A program made the translations under genes and the position numbers. The notes under the pieces are model-generated. The model saw only the letters and a program-made list of their open reading frames with translations. It was not told where the DNA came from and made no database searches. Source: Caecitellus pseudoparvulus (taxonomy: Eukaryota; Bigyra: Bicosoecida). Taken from it: 64,000 nt of DNA. Numbering within the stretch: position 1 is the stretch's first letter; the number at the start of each line of letters is the position of its first letter. Below, in pieces: positions 37,701 to 47,098 of the stretch. The stretch is taken from NCBI GenBank assembly GCA_965644315.1, contig CBFFRQ010000069.1, positions 1,390,439-1,454,438 on the forward strand, in the 5' to 3' direction.

Positions 37701-39752
37701 TTGAATGCTGCCGCCCAAGCAAGGTATGATGCCTTCCTGCCGCTGCGCTCCGAGGTGTTTGCCAGGCGCCGCACCCAGTCAGGGAAGGGAAACTCCACGG
37801 AGTTCTTCGTCACGGAAGCGTCCAGAATGTTGCCTTGCTTCCCGTCCGGCGCGTGCGAGGTAAACGCAGCCTCGGGGGCTACCCAGTGCGCACGAGGGCA
37901 CCAAGGCATCATATGCGGGGAGTGTGCAACGGGGTGGGCTCGATCCTCTGCGAGGACTCTGTGCATGCAGTGTGCCACGGATGGCGGAGATCTGGCCCTT
38001 CTGCTTGTCATGTTGGGTTTCTTGTGTCTGCTTTTGACGGCGATGATCTGCAGCCGATCGGGGACGAGGGTGTCCACCCCTCCAACCGCTATCTTCCGCA
38101 TTCTGTCTTCCTGGTTCCAAGTAGCAGCCCTGCTCATTGCAGCAGGGCTCATCCCGTCGACAGGGCTGGACTCCACGGTGTCCATTCTGAGCACTGCCAC
38201 TGCCGGAATCAGTTTCTCGAGCAGCAACGCACAGTGTGCGCTGGGGCTCTCATGGTACCAACAACTGCACGCGGCAGCTGCTCTGCCACTTGTGTGCGTC
38301 GCCGCTCCACTGCTCTGTGCCGCCGCCTGCAACCTCGTGCGTGGCAGGCTGGCGGTGCACAGGCATCGTTCCGCCGCAGTCCACCCTTCTGGAGCCCCTG
38401 TATTGAGCTGTTGTGGATGGAGGCGAGCAAGCCATATTCTCCCTGCTGGTCCACACCTGGACGACGTATACCCCAGCGGGCGCTCGTCGCTGTCAGGCTC
38501 CGCACGGACCAGCTCAGGCCTAGAGAGCACCCCATCGAGATCTTGGGACAGTCCGATTGCAGCGCTTGTCATGAAGACACGGAGCAGCCCTAAGCGCCTT
38601 TTCAAGCCCCTAGCACCTCTTGATGGAGGCAGGCATTCCGGCCGTGGCGCGCTTCCCCCCCGTCACCTGCCAAAGCAACAGCTTCCACGCGACATCGTGC
38701 GGGCCCGCAGAGCCAGTGATGCCATGAAGCGAGGCAAAGGTTTCATCCCGAGCCTCCCGCGCATTGCATCGCTCGCGCTTTCGACGGGCACTGTGGACAA
38801 TGAGGAGCACTTGCGAAGCCAGCGCGAGCGGGGCACTGACACTCCTGTCAAACCCCCCTCCCCAATGAGCTACGGCATTCGGGCAGCTCTGATCCTTGTG
38901 TTTGTCGTACACTTCAGCGTTGTGCAGGTGTACTTGAACATGCTGGAGCTGCTGCCGGAGCCGGTGTACGGCTTCAACGTTTTCAGGCACAGCCCTGGAC
39001 ACGGCTCCTTTGATCGGCAGTACAGCCACGCAAGCACCGTTGCCACGCTGGCCTTGCTGGTCGTGGGGCTGGGTGCGCCACTCGGTGCTGCAGTGTACCT
39101 GGGGGCGAACCGCACTCGGCTTCACGCTCACAGCATGCAGCACAGGGCAGGGTTCCTGTTCGCAGGTTTCCGCCTGCACCGGCGCATGTGCTGTGGTGGT
39201 TTCTGGTTCTGGGAGTTGCTCGTGACGCTGCGCAAGGTCCTGGTCATGACTGTCGTTGTGACGGTGGACTCCGAGGGCACGAAAGGCATGCTCCTGGCCC
39301 TCCTTCTGGGCGTGAGCCTCATCGCACACACAGCCGCGCAGCCTTACAAGGCCCGCCTCCTGAATGCCCTGGAAGGCTGTGCCGTCGCGTGCCTGTGGCT
39401 CGGGGTGCTGTTGGGGATCGTGTCCAACGAAGCCCGTGGGCGAGACCCAGCGGCAGTGTTGGTCATTGCTGCGGTGACAGGGCTTCTCAACGTGGCCTTC
39501 CTGCTGCTTTGCTTGTGTGTGCTGCTCAGCGTCTCCTGGTCCGCGCTGCGCCGCAGCCTGCGCCTCGCTTGGAAAGCGCACACCTCCAGCCTCAGCCTGC
39601 GGGAGGCTGCAGAGCTGCCTAAGCCCTCTGGCAGCTTGGGCTTGCTGACTCTGGTGTGGGCACAGGCGAGCTGGAGGCAGAGATTGCTTCTGTTGGTGAG
39701 CGCGGTCGGCGGCGCAAGCAGAGAAGACATCCACCGTGCATTCTCCATGTAG
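31738..39752 (+). CDS. Multi-C-type-lectin, mucin-like, Cys-rich polytopic receptor
   Basis: Predicted 2617 residues from exons 31738-31822 (tentative), 31888-32086, 32122-32330 and 32392-39752. About seven C-type-lectin-like domains run from 31,890 to 35,110, each with a C-P-x-x-W-like start, Cys pairs and WLG or similar cores. A Ser/Thr/Pro mucin-like stretch (35,200-35,945) follows, then a BACON-like Ig-type domain (about 36,290-36,620), Cys-rich modules (37,380-37,975), and about nine membrane spans to the end. FWFWELLVTLRK and QPYKARLLNALEG match the minus-strand neighbour. Likely a large cell-surface sensor or adhesin. The first exon (MPPHLRFVLCSACSAF, a weak signal peptide) rests on phase only. 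Its last 23 codons are duplicated near 43,450. Confidence 0.72.
35253..35348 (+). repeat. 48-bp tandem repeat in the mucin-like coding stretch
   Basis: Two adjacent near-identical units starting at 35,253 and 35,301, spaced 48 nt. They encode STPSTSGTPS-like 16-residue repeats. The surrounding 700 nt are similar but more degenerate. Such in-frame minisatellites often vary in copy number. Confidence 0.7.
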
Positions 39753-40042
39753 TCCAGGGGCCATGCCTCACGCAACAAGCCCGCCCCCCCGCCTCTACAG
39801 CTTCGCCTGCATGGCGCTGCTGCTGAGAGCGGCGCCGAACGTCTCTCCCCACGCAGGGTGTTGTTGCGGACCGGCGAAGCCGGGGGCGCCTCGAATGGCA
39901 GCAAGGTACTTCTCGTACACCTGCCCAGCGAAGCCGCCCACGGCGCTGCACAGTACGAAATCGGAGTGGCCGAAGGCGTCACAGGCGGCCACGAGGTCGT
40001 GTCTGACGCAGTCGGCGAGCGATTGCTGGCTGCAGTGCAGTG
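39681..40042. repeat. Direct repeat, left copy (3' ends of receptor and acyl-CoA oxidase genes)
   Basis: Homologous to 43450-43823 in the same orientation. It holds the last 23 codons of the lectin-receptor gene, a 42 nt spacer, and 81 codons plus stop of the acyl-CoA oxidase C-terminus (minus strand). The oxidase portion differs from the right copy at only two bases (39981 and 40014). The spacer differs by several substitutions and by length (42 versus 54 nt). Confidence 0.9.
39795..40042 (-). pseudogene. Acyl-CoA oxidase C-terminal fragment
   Basis: The minus strand encodes 81 residues plus a stop that match the C-terminus of the complete oxidase at 43576-45821, including the AKL ending of a type 1 peroxisomal signal. 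Upstream of 40042 the similarity stops abruptly within a codon run of Cys/Ser/Gln. The open frame continues to 40265 with unrelated residues. The remaining 640 residues of an oxidase are absent, so alone it cannot be an enzyme. Both base differences from the intact copy are synonymous, so use as an alternative terminal exon is possible. Confidence 0.65.
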
Positions 40043-40461
40043 CAGTTGGGTGTGGGCCTCGGAGCGAAGCCACACCGTTGGCTGCACCAGTCTGGACAGA
40101 GGAAAGCTGCAGAGTGGCTGCAACGTCTTGGTTCTTGCAGGAGATCTCCTTCTCGCGGCACTCAGTGCTTATGCGCTTTGGCAGCAGCACACGCAAGCTC
40201 GGGCGAACCAGCGCTGCTGCGGAATACGCCAGGCTGGCCAGCCAAGCGCTGGTGCGCGCGAACAATCAATCTGCCAGAAATATATTCCGTTTCCAGCTGC
40301 CATGCATGGTTTTCATAGCCTCATAGCCGTTTTGCACTGGCTACGTGCCTTGCTCGAGTCCTACCGGCTGGCGCGAGCTGTCCTCCAGCTGGAATGACTG
40401 CTGCGTTGCCACTTTGACTGAAGCCACCTGTTCACCGTCCCAAGCCAGCGCCACGCCAGAC
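40043..40461. other. Region with no confident gene, start of the 3.4 kb block
   Basis: 419 nt between the duplicated oxidase fragment and the first ATG of the plus-strand membrane-protein gene. Open frames on both strands are short. It may hold the promoter or an unrecognised 5' exon of the downstream gene. Confidence 0.3.
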
Positions 40462-41706
40462 ATGAGGGGCTCTTGCTGCTGCTGGAAGAACCTCTTACAG
40501 TTCTGTGCGCAAGTCTGTCACGATTGTTGCGGTTGCTTGGGTGAGACCGGCGCCGGGCAGGTAAGAAACGCGAAACGCGGAGGTTTCAAAGCACGGGGCA
40601 ACCCGCTGAGCAACGCCTGCACGCAATGCTACATCTTGCAGAGGAAAAATGCAGACGCACGTGCGGCTTGCTGGCAGTGGCTGAATGGCTGCTGCTTGAT
40701 TCTCACATTCGTACTGTCGGGAGCAGGTTGGCTCGGGCACGCTGCACGCTTGGCAATGACTCAAAAAGACACTACCGCGCAGTTGATCCAGATAATCTTG
40801 GATGTGCTCGCATGGCTCAAAGTCGTGTATTCTGCCCGCCCGTGCAGACGGGACGCGCTTCCACCTCAAGGAGCTGCAGGCCTGTCCGGGCAGATGGTAT
40901 ATGCAGGCGGCAAGTTGGTGTCTGCAAAAGCTGGGCTGCTCACAAAGCTACCAGCAGCCCTCGACATGGGCTGGTGCTGTGACCGGCGTCGCGACCACGT
41001 CCAAGACAACGGTACGGCTGTGCAAGATCCGTCGTCGGCACAGCCCCCCCACACTTCCTCGGCAGCGGAGGTGGAAGCAAGCGCTGCAATTGCATCGTTC
41101 GACTCGTGCTGTCCGCTAGGCTGGATGCTTCGATTCCTTTGCTGCATGCCCAATGTTGTGCCTGCTTCTGTGCCCGAAAATGCCAGCAAGCGCCAGTTCC
41201 TCCGTGCGGCGGTGACTACTCATGAGCGCCTCCGTCACCGCCTGTGCTTATCCTCGGCGCTGGTGCGGCTGTCACTCCTTAATTCCGTGTTGACCTTTGT
41301 CCTGGGTGTGTATGGTCTCACTGCCACGATCTCAGCAGCTGAATCCTCCTCTACGGCCTCCACGGTTCAAGCATGTCAGCTTGCTGTCACTGCGATTAGA
41401 CTGCTTGCTGCTTGGCTACCAGACCTCCTGCGCCCTGGTGACTTTTGCGATACGCACTGCTGCCGTCATTGCTGGACCACTTTCGGATCCGAATGCTGTG
41501 TGTCCCGCCGTGGGCAACGGCGCGTGAGCTCCGCCACTGCCGAAGCTGCTAATCAAGATGAAGCCGATCACCCCGCGCCAGGTGGAGAAGCGTCAGACCA
41601 AGCGCAGGAGGACATGCACGAACGCCCGAAGATGTATGAGAACCCTCTCCACAGCGCCGCCGCGCGTTCTGCCAGTGGCAGTGGCGAGAGGAAGGGTAGG
41701 TGTTGA
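40462..41706 (+). CDS. Unrecognised Cys-rich protein with about four membrane spans
   Basis: I do not recognise the family. The open frame runs from 40345 (no ATG until 40462) to 41706. An in-phase intron at 40561-40641 (gtaaga ... ttgcag) is likely, leaving about 387 residues. Hydrophobic segments lie near 40,665-40,720, 40,780-40,830, 41,255-41,330 and 41,365-41,430. They fall into two similar pairs: LTFVL-containing helix, polar Thr/Ser loop, then a helix ending LLAAWL or VLAWL. This suggests an internal duplication. The N-terminus is very Cys-rich (GSCCCWKN, HDCCGC). The C-terminus is hydrophilic. It lies in the block between the two direct repeats. The start and upstream exons are uncertain. 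Confidence 0.45.
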   Translation: MRGSCCCWKNLLQFCAQVCHDCCGCLGETGAGQVRNAKRGGFKARGNPLSNACTQCYILQRKNADARAACWQWLNGCCLILTFVLSGAGWLGHAARLAMTQKDTTAQLIQIILDVLAWLKVVYSARPCRRDALPPQGAAGLSGQMVYAGGKLVSAKAGLLTKLPAALDMGWCCDRRRDHVQDNGTAVQDPSSAQPPHTSSAAEVEASAAIASFDSCCPLGWMLRFLCCMPNVVPASVPENASKRQFLRAAVTTHERLRHRLCLSSALVRLSLLNSVLTFVLGVYGLTATISAAESSSTASTVQACQLAVTAIRLLAAWLPDLLRPGDFCDTHCCRHCWTTFGSECCVSRRGQRRVSSATAEAANQDEADHPAPGGEASDQAQEDMHERPKMYENPLHSAAARSASGSGERKGRC

Positions 41707-41806
41707 CACCTCTCAAGCGCCCCCCTACCAGCAGATGACGACCCCCCACCGACAGCGGCCTCGCCTTCCAACCAGAGTCGTATGCATTAATGCACCCTCG
41801 CCGCCA

Positions 41807-43186
41807 TCACTGAATTTCGCAACCGCCGTCGCACAGCACACTCGTGGTGCTCCACACGCAAGCAGGATCGCGTGCTTGCTCTTCAAGCAAAGGCAGAAGA
41901 GCCTCCCAGTGCACGTCCACAAAGAGCAGCGCATCGCGCGAGCGGACGACCATGAGACGGGCCCTAAATCCATTAGGATAAGGGGTACTCGGATCACGTT
42001 CGTCGTCTGCCCCCTCACCAGCTTCCTTGCCCCAGCCCGCACTCAATTCTCTCCCAACTGACTCGAGGTCCAGCAGTGCCGTGCCCACCATGGATGTTTG
42101 CTTGGAGAACGGTGTCCAGTGCAGCCAATTTTCCACCGACTTTCGCCCTGTCACGTACCTGAGAAGTCTGCCAGAGTGCCCAGCAGCACTCCGCGGAAAG
42201 TCTCTCCCCAGGTGGACTTCACGGGATGCAGAGGCCACGTTGAGGTTGTCAGACTGTTCCCACAGTACATGTAGCAGCACTCGTGACGGCCGAAGCTCGT
42301 ACTTGCTCGGCTGGTGCAGGACCCAGGCCAACGGCAGACGCGGCAGATTCTTCGCTGCCCGAAGGGCAAGCAGCTCTGGCAGATGTGCGGGCTTCATCTT
42401 CCCACATGCCGCTTCCATCAGGTGCCGGAAGCACAGCACCTCATGCTCCTCGGAGTGCTGCACGACATCATCTGCGAAGCACTCCAGCGCCCCTTGCCTC
42501 CAAACTGGCTCGCGCAACGGCGCTGCGCGGACGATGTCTAGGCCAGACACCCAACGCAAAAGCTCGTCTGCGTGGTCCTCTGCCAGCAACACCCCATCCC
42601 ACACGTTCTCAGGGCACTCGTAGGACAGGCTCTCGCTGGCTCGTGTCATGGCCTGGTTCAGCAGGCCAAGCACTGCTCTCTGCCTGTCCTCGAGCGGTGC
42701 ACGAGCAAAAGGGCATCCTGGCCCGTATGGAGTGGCAAAGCTCTTGATGCCCTCCGCCAACTGCACAAGAACTTGACAGCAGGCTGAGGCAAGCTGGACA
42801 TGCGTCACAGCAGGGTGGCAGTGTGGGACGAGTCGATTTCCAGTGGCGTCTGCAGCGAGGCCAAGAAGCCTGGCTTGAAGGGCCGCCGCTGGGCCGTGCT
42901 CCGGGAGAATGACGGACGCACTCCCCGTGATCGAGGGGTGACGTGGTGCGTTCAGCACACACACTGTTTCAGGAAGCGCGCACAGAAGGTCGCGAAGCAC
43001 ATCTTTTGGCAGCTTCTTGGTCATCGAGGCCCACTCCACACTCTCCATGTGCTTCCGCCAGCTTGTGGGGACGTGCACGGGTGCCTGAGCGTCTTCCAGA
43101 GCAACGTCGTCGGACGATGTCGATGATTCCACGTACTGCTGGAGGAGGTGGTGCGATTCCTCCTCATCTGCGGGCTTGGCGGCCAT
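41807..43186 (-). CDS. Unrecognised 459-residue soluble protein
   Basis: One open frame; the ATG at 43186 (MAAKPADEEE) is the first ATG, although the frame is open to 43246. No signal peptide or membrane segment is visible. The N-terminus is acidic and Ser-rich; the rest has an even composition of helical and strand-like segments with many Leu, Glu and Arg, plus scattered Cys and Trp. I see no known catalytic motif. The C-terminal 30 residues contain LFVDVHWEALLPLLEEQARD. It converges on the four-span protein gene across 100 nt and lies in the block between the direct repeats. Even codon use and length support a real gene. Confidence 0.5.
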   Translation of the reverse strand: MAAKPADEEESHHLLQQYVESSTSSDDVALEDAQAPVHVPTSWRKHMESVEWASMTKKLPKDVLRDLLCALPETVCVLNAPRHPSITGSASVILPEHGPAAALQARLLGLAADATGNRLVPHCHPAVTHVQLASACCQVLVQLAEGIKSFATPYGPGCPFARAPLEDRQRAVLGLLNQAMTRASESLSYECPENVWDGVLLAEDHADELLRWVSGLDIVRAAPLREPVWRQGALECFADDVVQHSEEHEVLCFRHLMEAACGKMKPAHLPELLALRAAKNLPRLPLAWVLHQPSKYELRPSRVLLHVLWEQSDNLNVASASREVHLGRDFPRSAAGHSGRLLRYVTGRKSVENWLHWTPFSKQTSMVGTALLDLESVGRELSAGWGKEAGEGADDERDPSTPYPNGFRARLMVVRSRDALLFVDVHWEALLPLLEEQARDPACVWSTTSVLCDGGCEIQ

Positions 43187-43449
43187 TGCAAAGGCTGCGT
43201 TGCTGGGCCAATTTCCGCAGCGGCGGCCGAAACGCGAGGCTTGCACTGTGCATGCGCTGGAGACGTGGCGCTGGTGAGCCTGCAGAGCGTCCGAGTGCGT
43301 AGTTGTAGTGAGGATTGGTTTTGTTTTGTGAGCGGTAGTGACTGTTGTGCGCGGCAGTCAAGACCGGGTACCACCAGGTGGCTGGCATGGTGACGCGAAG
43401 GACGCACCTGAACGCGCCCGACCAAGCACAGGGCGGGGTCCCTGCTCGC

Positions 43450-43823
43450 AGGCTTCTCCTGCTGGTGAGCGCGGTCGGCGGCGCCAGCAGAGAAGACATC
43501 CACCGTGCATTCTCCATGTAGTCCAGTGGCTATGCCTCCTGCCCTGGCCTCACGCGACAAGTCCGGCACCCACCCCTACAGCTTCGCCTGCATGGCGCTG
43601 CTGCTGAGAGCGGCGCCGAACGTCTCTCCCCACGCAGGGTGTTGTTGCGGACCGGCGAAGCCGGGGGCGCCTCGAATGGCAGCAAGGTACTTCTCGTACA
43701 CCTGCCCAGCGAAGCCGCCCACGGCGCTGCACAGTACGAAATCGGAGTGGCCGAAGGCGTCGCAGGCGGCCACGAGGTCGTGTCTGACGCAGTCAGCGAG
43801 CGATTGCTGGCTGCAGTGCAGTG
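43450..43823. repeat. Direct repeat, right copy
   Basis: Partner of 39681-40042. On the plus strand, 43450-43521 encodes the same 23 residues and stop as the receptor C-terminus (RLLLLVSAVGG ... AFSM), with only synonymous differences. It directly follows an acceptor-like tgctcgcag. A 54 nt spacer follows, then the C-terminus of the intact acyl-CoA oxidase gene on the minus strand. Confidence 0.9.
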
Positions 43824-45821
43824 ACTCCCAGGTACACAGCGGTACATGCCCGACAAAGCTTGCCGCTGCGCGATGGATGCAGTCCGTGGCAAAAATTGCA
43901 GCAAGCCGGAGCAGCAGCAGCTTCGTTTCGGTCCCAACTTGGAATGTTGCTTCGCTTCCCAGGCCTCTGGCCGCTCTCCAGCGCTGCCAGTACCCTTGCG
44001 CTCCTTTCACTGCTGGGTCTTGTGCCCATTCACAGAGAGCTTTGACAGAAAAGGCGTCGGCAAAAGCGAGAGCCATGGGAACCATGTCCTCAGCTGCCTC
44101 GGCTGGGGAAAGCTCAGCTCGCGAGAGCTTGCTAGCAAGCGCCATGGCGCCCTGAGCCGCACACCAACGTAAACCGGACACACAGCGCTGCACAAACTGG
44201 ATGATGTCCTCGTGAGTCGATGCTTTGCACAGGCGGTACTCCGCTGCCGACTCGGGGAAGGGGGTGTCCTTTGCCAGGGCTTCAGGGAGCCAGGTGAGGG
44301 CAGGGGACGGCTCCGCCCCTTTGCTCAGAGCACGCAAACCCTTGAGGAGGAAGCCCCCTGCCTGCAAGCACATGAGAGTGTTGTCCCCCTCCCACGTGGG
44401 CATCACAGCCATGTCCGCTTGGATACCAGGCAGGCCTGAGTAGGACGAGTAACCCACACCACCACAAGCTTGCCGACAAGTGTCGATGCCGTCACAGGCA
44501 GCCCACGTGGTCGACGCTTTCAGCGCCGCAGAGAGGTTGTGCAGCATTTTCAAGGCGGAGATGGCGGGGGACATATTGCTTGTGCCGCGCACTGCAGCTG
44601 CGAGGGTGGCAGTCACCTCCTCGTGCACGCGCTCAAGGGCCCAGCCTGTGGCGTGCAGAGCCACACTGCGAGCGAGCATGCGGGCCATCTTCCGGGACTG
44701 AATCGGGTAGTCCAGCACAACTGCCTCACCAGATCCGGTCGCGGGTGGTGGATCCAGCTGGTGTGTTTGTGCCTGCTCTGGGGCAGGTTCGTCTTGGGCG
44801 GGAAACTGTCGGCGAGCGGCTAGGTAGCGCACAGCGATGGTAGTAGCCATGGAGAGGTACCCCGATGAAGCGTGGGTCATCATGATGCGCCCGCCTACAA
44901 GGGCAAAGAAGGACAGCTGCTGCAAAGGTGAAACTGTGACGCCGCCTTGCCTGTCCACTTTTGTGTAGCGGCAGAGCAGCGCTGAGCGAGGCACCTTGAC
45001 GTGGGAAAACCATAGAATCCCATTGTCCAGTGCGTTGCGCCCCATCTTGCTGCCCATGTCGCCTGCAGTGATGCCTGGGAGTGCAGCACCAGTGGCCATG
45101 TCACGAAGTGGCACGATGAAGGCGTTCAGGCCGAGCACCTTGCCAGCCACCACCAGCTGGGCAAACACGACCCCATGGGTGGCGGTCTTGCCAGCAGAGC
45201 CAATCCAGACTTTCGCGGACGTTTCATTGGGGGTGTGGATGTCAAACTGGTCAGTGTCTGGCATGTAAGTGGCTGTCGTCTCGATGCCCCGAGCGTAGCT
45301 GCCGTGGCCAAGCTCAGTCATGCAAAAGCAGCCAATGACGCCAAAGTCCCTCAGAGCAGGCTCCCACTGCTGCACTTGTTCGGCGCTGCCGAGCCCCCGG
45401 ATGGCTGGAGCGAACAAATCCCGATGATTGCTGATGCGGCTGTGTGCGCCTGGGTACGCCAGAGCCATGAGCCTGTCCCGCACCTGTGCTGTCTCTTCAT
45501 CATCTTGGCGAAGGTACTGAATGAGGCGAGTCACGACTTTAGCACTGGCCTGGCGCTCTTCCTCTCGACTTGCATTTACCCTCGCTGGCCCGCTTTGAAA
45601 CACCTGCGGCAGAGGCGAGAGGAGGGTGTGCCGGCTGTGTCTGGCTGCCCTGTATAGCTCCGCTGCGCGAGGCCCACCTCATCTCTGGATAACTGGGCGT
45701 CCACTGCCTCCTTCAAAGCAGCATGAGATGGACCCCCATTCAAGAGGATGTGAAGCTCTCGGCGTGGGAAGCTTGCCTGTGCACGCTTGCGCTGCACCGT
45801 GCTGGGAAGGGCGCTGGCCAT
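43576..45821 (-). CDS. ACOX: Peroxisomal acyl-CoA oxidase
   Basis: FAD enzyme for the first step of peroxisomal fatty-acid beta-oxidation: it forms trans-2-enoyl-CoA and H2O2. Exons (complement) 45678-45821 and 43576-45603 join in phase 0 to 723 residues, a typical length. Seen: N-terminal helical domain, CFCMTELGHGSYARGIETTA (FAD/substrate core), the GRNALDNG region, and YSSYSGLP...WEGDNT with the catalytic Glu position. The C-terminus is AKL, a type 1 peroxisomal signal. The first ATG of exon 1 (45821, MASALPS) was chosen. The 3' part is duplicated at 39795-40042. Confidence 0.93.
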
Positions 45822-46593
45822 TCCTGTGATGTGATGCTGGCGCAAGCTGCAACTGGCTCACATGTACCCGGAAGCCATGCAGACCACATAGGGCGCGTGG
45901 GACCCGGGGAGTGTACGCGTTGTGGTGGGGATGGGCTGCTGGGTTCCTGCTCAGCCCGTGGTCACCAAGCGCTCCCCGTGGCAGCAGTAGGGGCCTTCGA
46001 TTGGCAAGTGAGGGGTGTGAGGGGGGCCAACACGCCAAGCGGACTGACCCCCGGAAGCCTACAAGTCCCGCGCCAAAACAACAAACCCCCAACACACAAA
46101 CATCCTTTACCAACCCTTTATTCCACCAGCACTACCGTTCATTCTGATCTTCGTCTTCAAGGGAGCCACATTCTGTACGTGCACACACCACCACGCCAAC
46201 CTGCCCTTGTCCGCCTCGTGTTGCAACGGCACCCCTGTCATGGCTTCTACGCGTCCATTTGCTTGTGTTGTGGGGAATTGTATGGTTTTGTGAGAAAGGG
46301 CAGCCTCAAATGCCGCCCAACAGCCTTGTTTCTGCGAATCGAAGGAGTGGTCCTTGCCTACAACTTTGCACCTCCGACATTCGATGCGCCGCACCTCCTG
46401 CCCACGCTCGTGAGCTCACCTCCGCTATCCACCATGCTTGTGTGTTTGCAAATTCCGTGGGTGTATTCCTCTGCGGCACCTCCGGAGGCCCAGCGTGTGG
46501 GCGCGTTGTGGCCAGCGTTTCAGCCGCGCACTGTTTCCCTCAGCACCACGCCAACACCTCCCACACCATCACTCCTCGCAGACACCGTTAGCC
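45822..46593. promoter_or_regulatory. 772 nt region between oxidase and Tae4-like genes
   Basis: Lies between divergent starts. A 302-codon open frame crosses it, but it has the low-complexity look of noncoding DNA and no ATG-led domain. Around 46,070-46,150 there is an AC/T-rich, relatively GC-poor stretch. No RNA gene or repeat is seen. It should hold both promoters. Confidence 0.3.
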
Positions 46594-47064
46594 ATGGCTG
46601 CATCTCACAGCGCTGTCAACCGCCTGCCTGAGTTCCAGGAGGTCTGGGACGCCTACCCTGAAGGCGGCCAGAGTGACGTGCTCAAGAGCCTCGGGCAGGA
46701 GAAGGAGGGCGTTTGGCGCCGTGAGGAGAGCTCTGCACTCTTCGTGTCTCTTGCCCTGGCCGGCGCCGGACACGGCCAGCCCCGCACATTCAAGGTCAAG
46801 CCCGAGCAGCTGAAGGACGCTGCGGGCAACCTGCTGTGCGTTGATGTGTCGGACTTGGTCTCCAACCTGAAGGAGAACATCGGCGCGCCCAAGCACGCGA
46901 AGGACGCTAGCAAGATTGCCGGGCAGAAGGGCATCGTCTACTTTGAGGGTGTGGCCGCCATCAAGGATCAGTCGGGCCACATTGACCTGTTCGATGGCAC
47001 CACGACTAAGGGCACTGAGTACTTCACTGACGCCACCAAGGTGTGGTTCTGGGAGATGAAGTGA
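46594..47064 (+). CDS. Tae4-like (type VI amidase effector family) protein, catalytic Cys apparently lost
   Basis: 156 residues, intronless, with a strong start context (gccATGg). The C-terminal half has the Tae4 hallmark: QKGIVYFEG, then GHIDLFDG (His129), then an aromatic WFWEM ending. The N-terminal LPEFQEVWDAYPEG also fits. Bacterial Tae4 are cysteine amidases that cut peptidoglycan stem peptides. At the expected N-x-Cys site this protein has ESSALFVSLAL, so Ser (about residue 46-47) replaces Cys; its only Cys is at 82. There is no signal peptide. Eukaryotic relatives of Tae effectors are known, acquired from bacteria. A domesticated, non-catalytic or altered protein is likely. Family assignment is by motif memory only. 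It ends 34 nt from the convergent TTLL9 gene. Confidence 0.6.
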   Translation: MAASHSAVNRLPEFQEVWDAYPEGGQSDVLKSLGQEKEGVWRREESSALFVSLALAGAGHGQPRTFKVKPEQLKDAAGNLLCVDVSDLVSNLKENIGAPKHAKDASKIAGQKGIVYFEGVAAIKDQSGHIDLFDGTTTKGTEYFTDATKVWFWEMK

Positions 47065-47098
47065 GCAGACAGGCACCCGTAGATTCCCAATTCAGACA

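Noticed and set aside
45723-46631. 302-codon plus-strand open frame upstream of the Tae4-like gene
   Set aside because: Composition is noncoding-like, it lacks any recognisable domain, and it crosses into the better-supported gene in a different frame.
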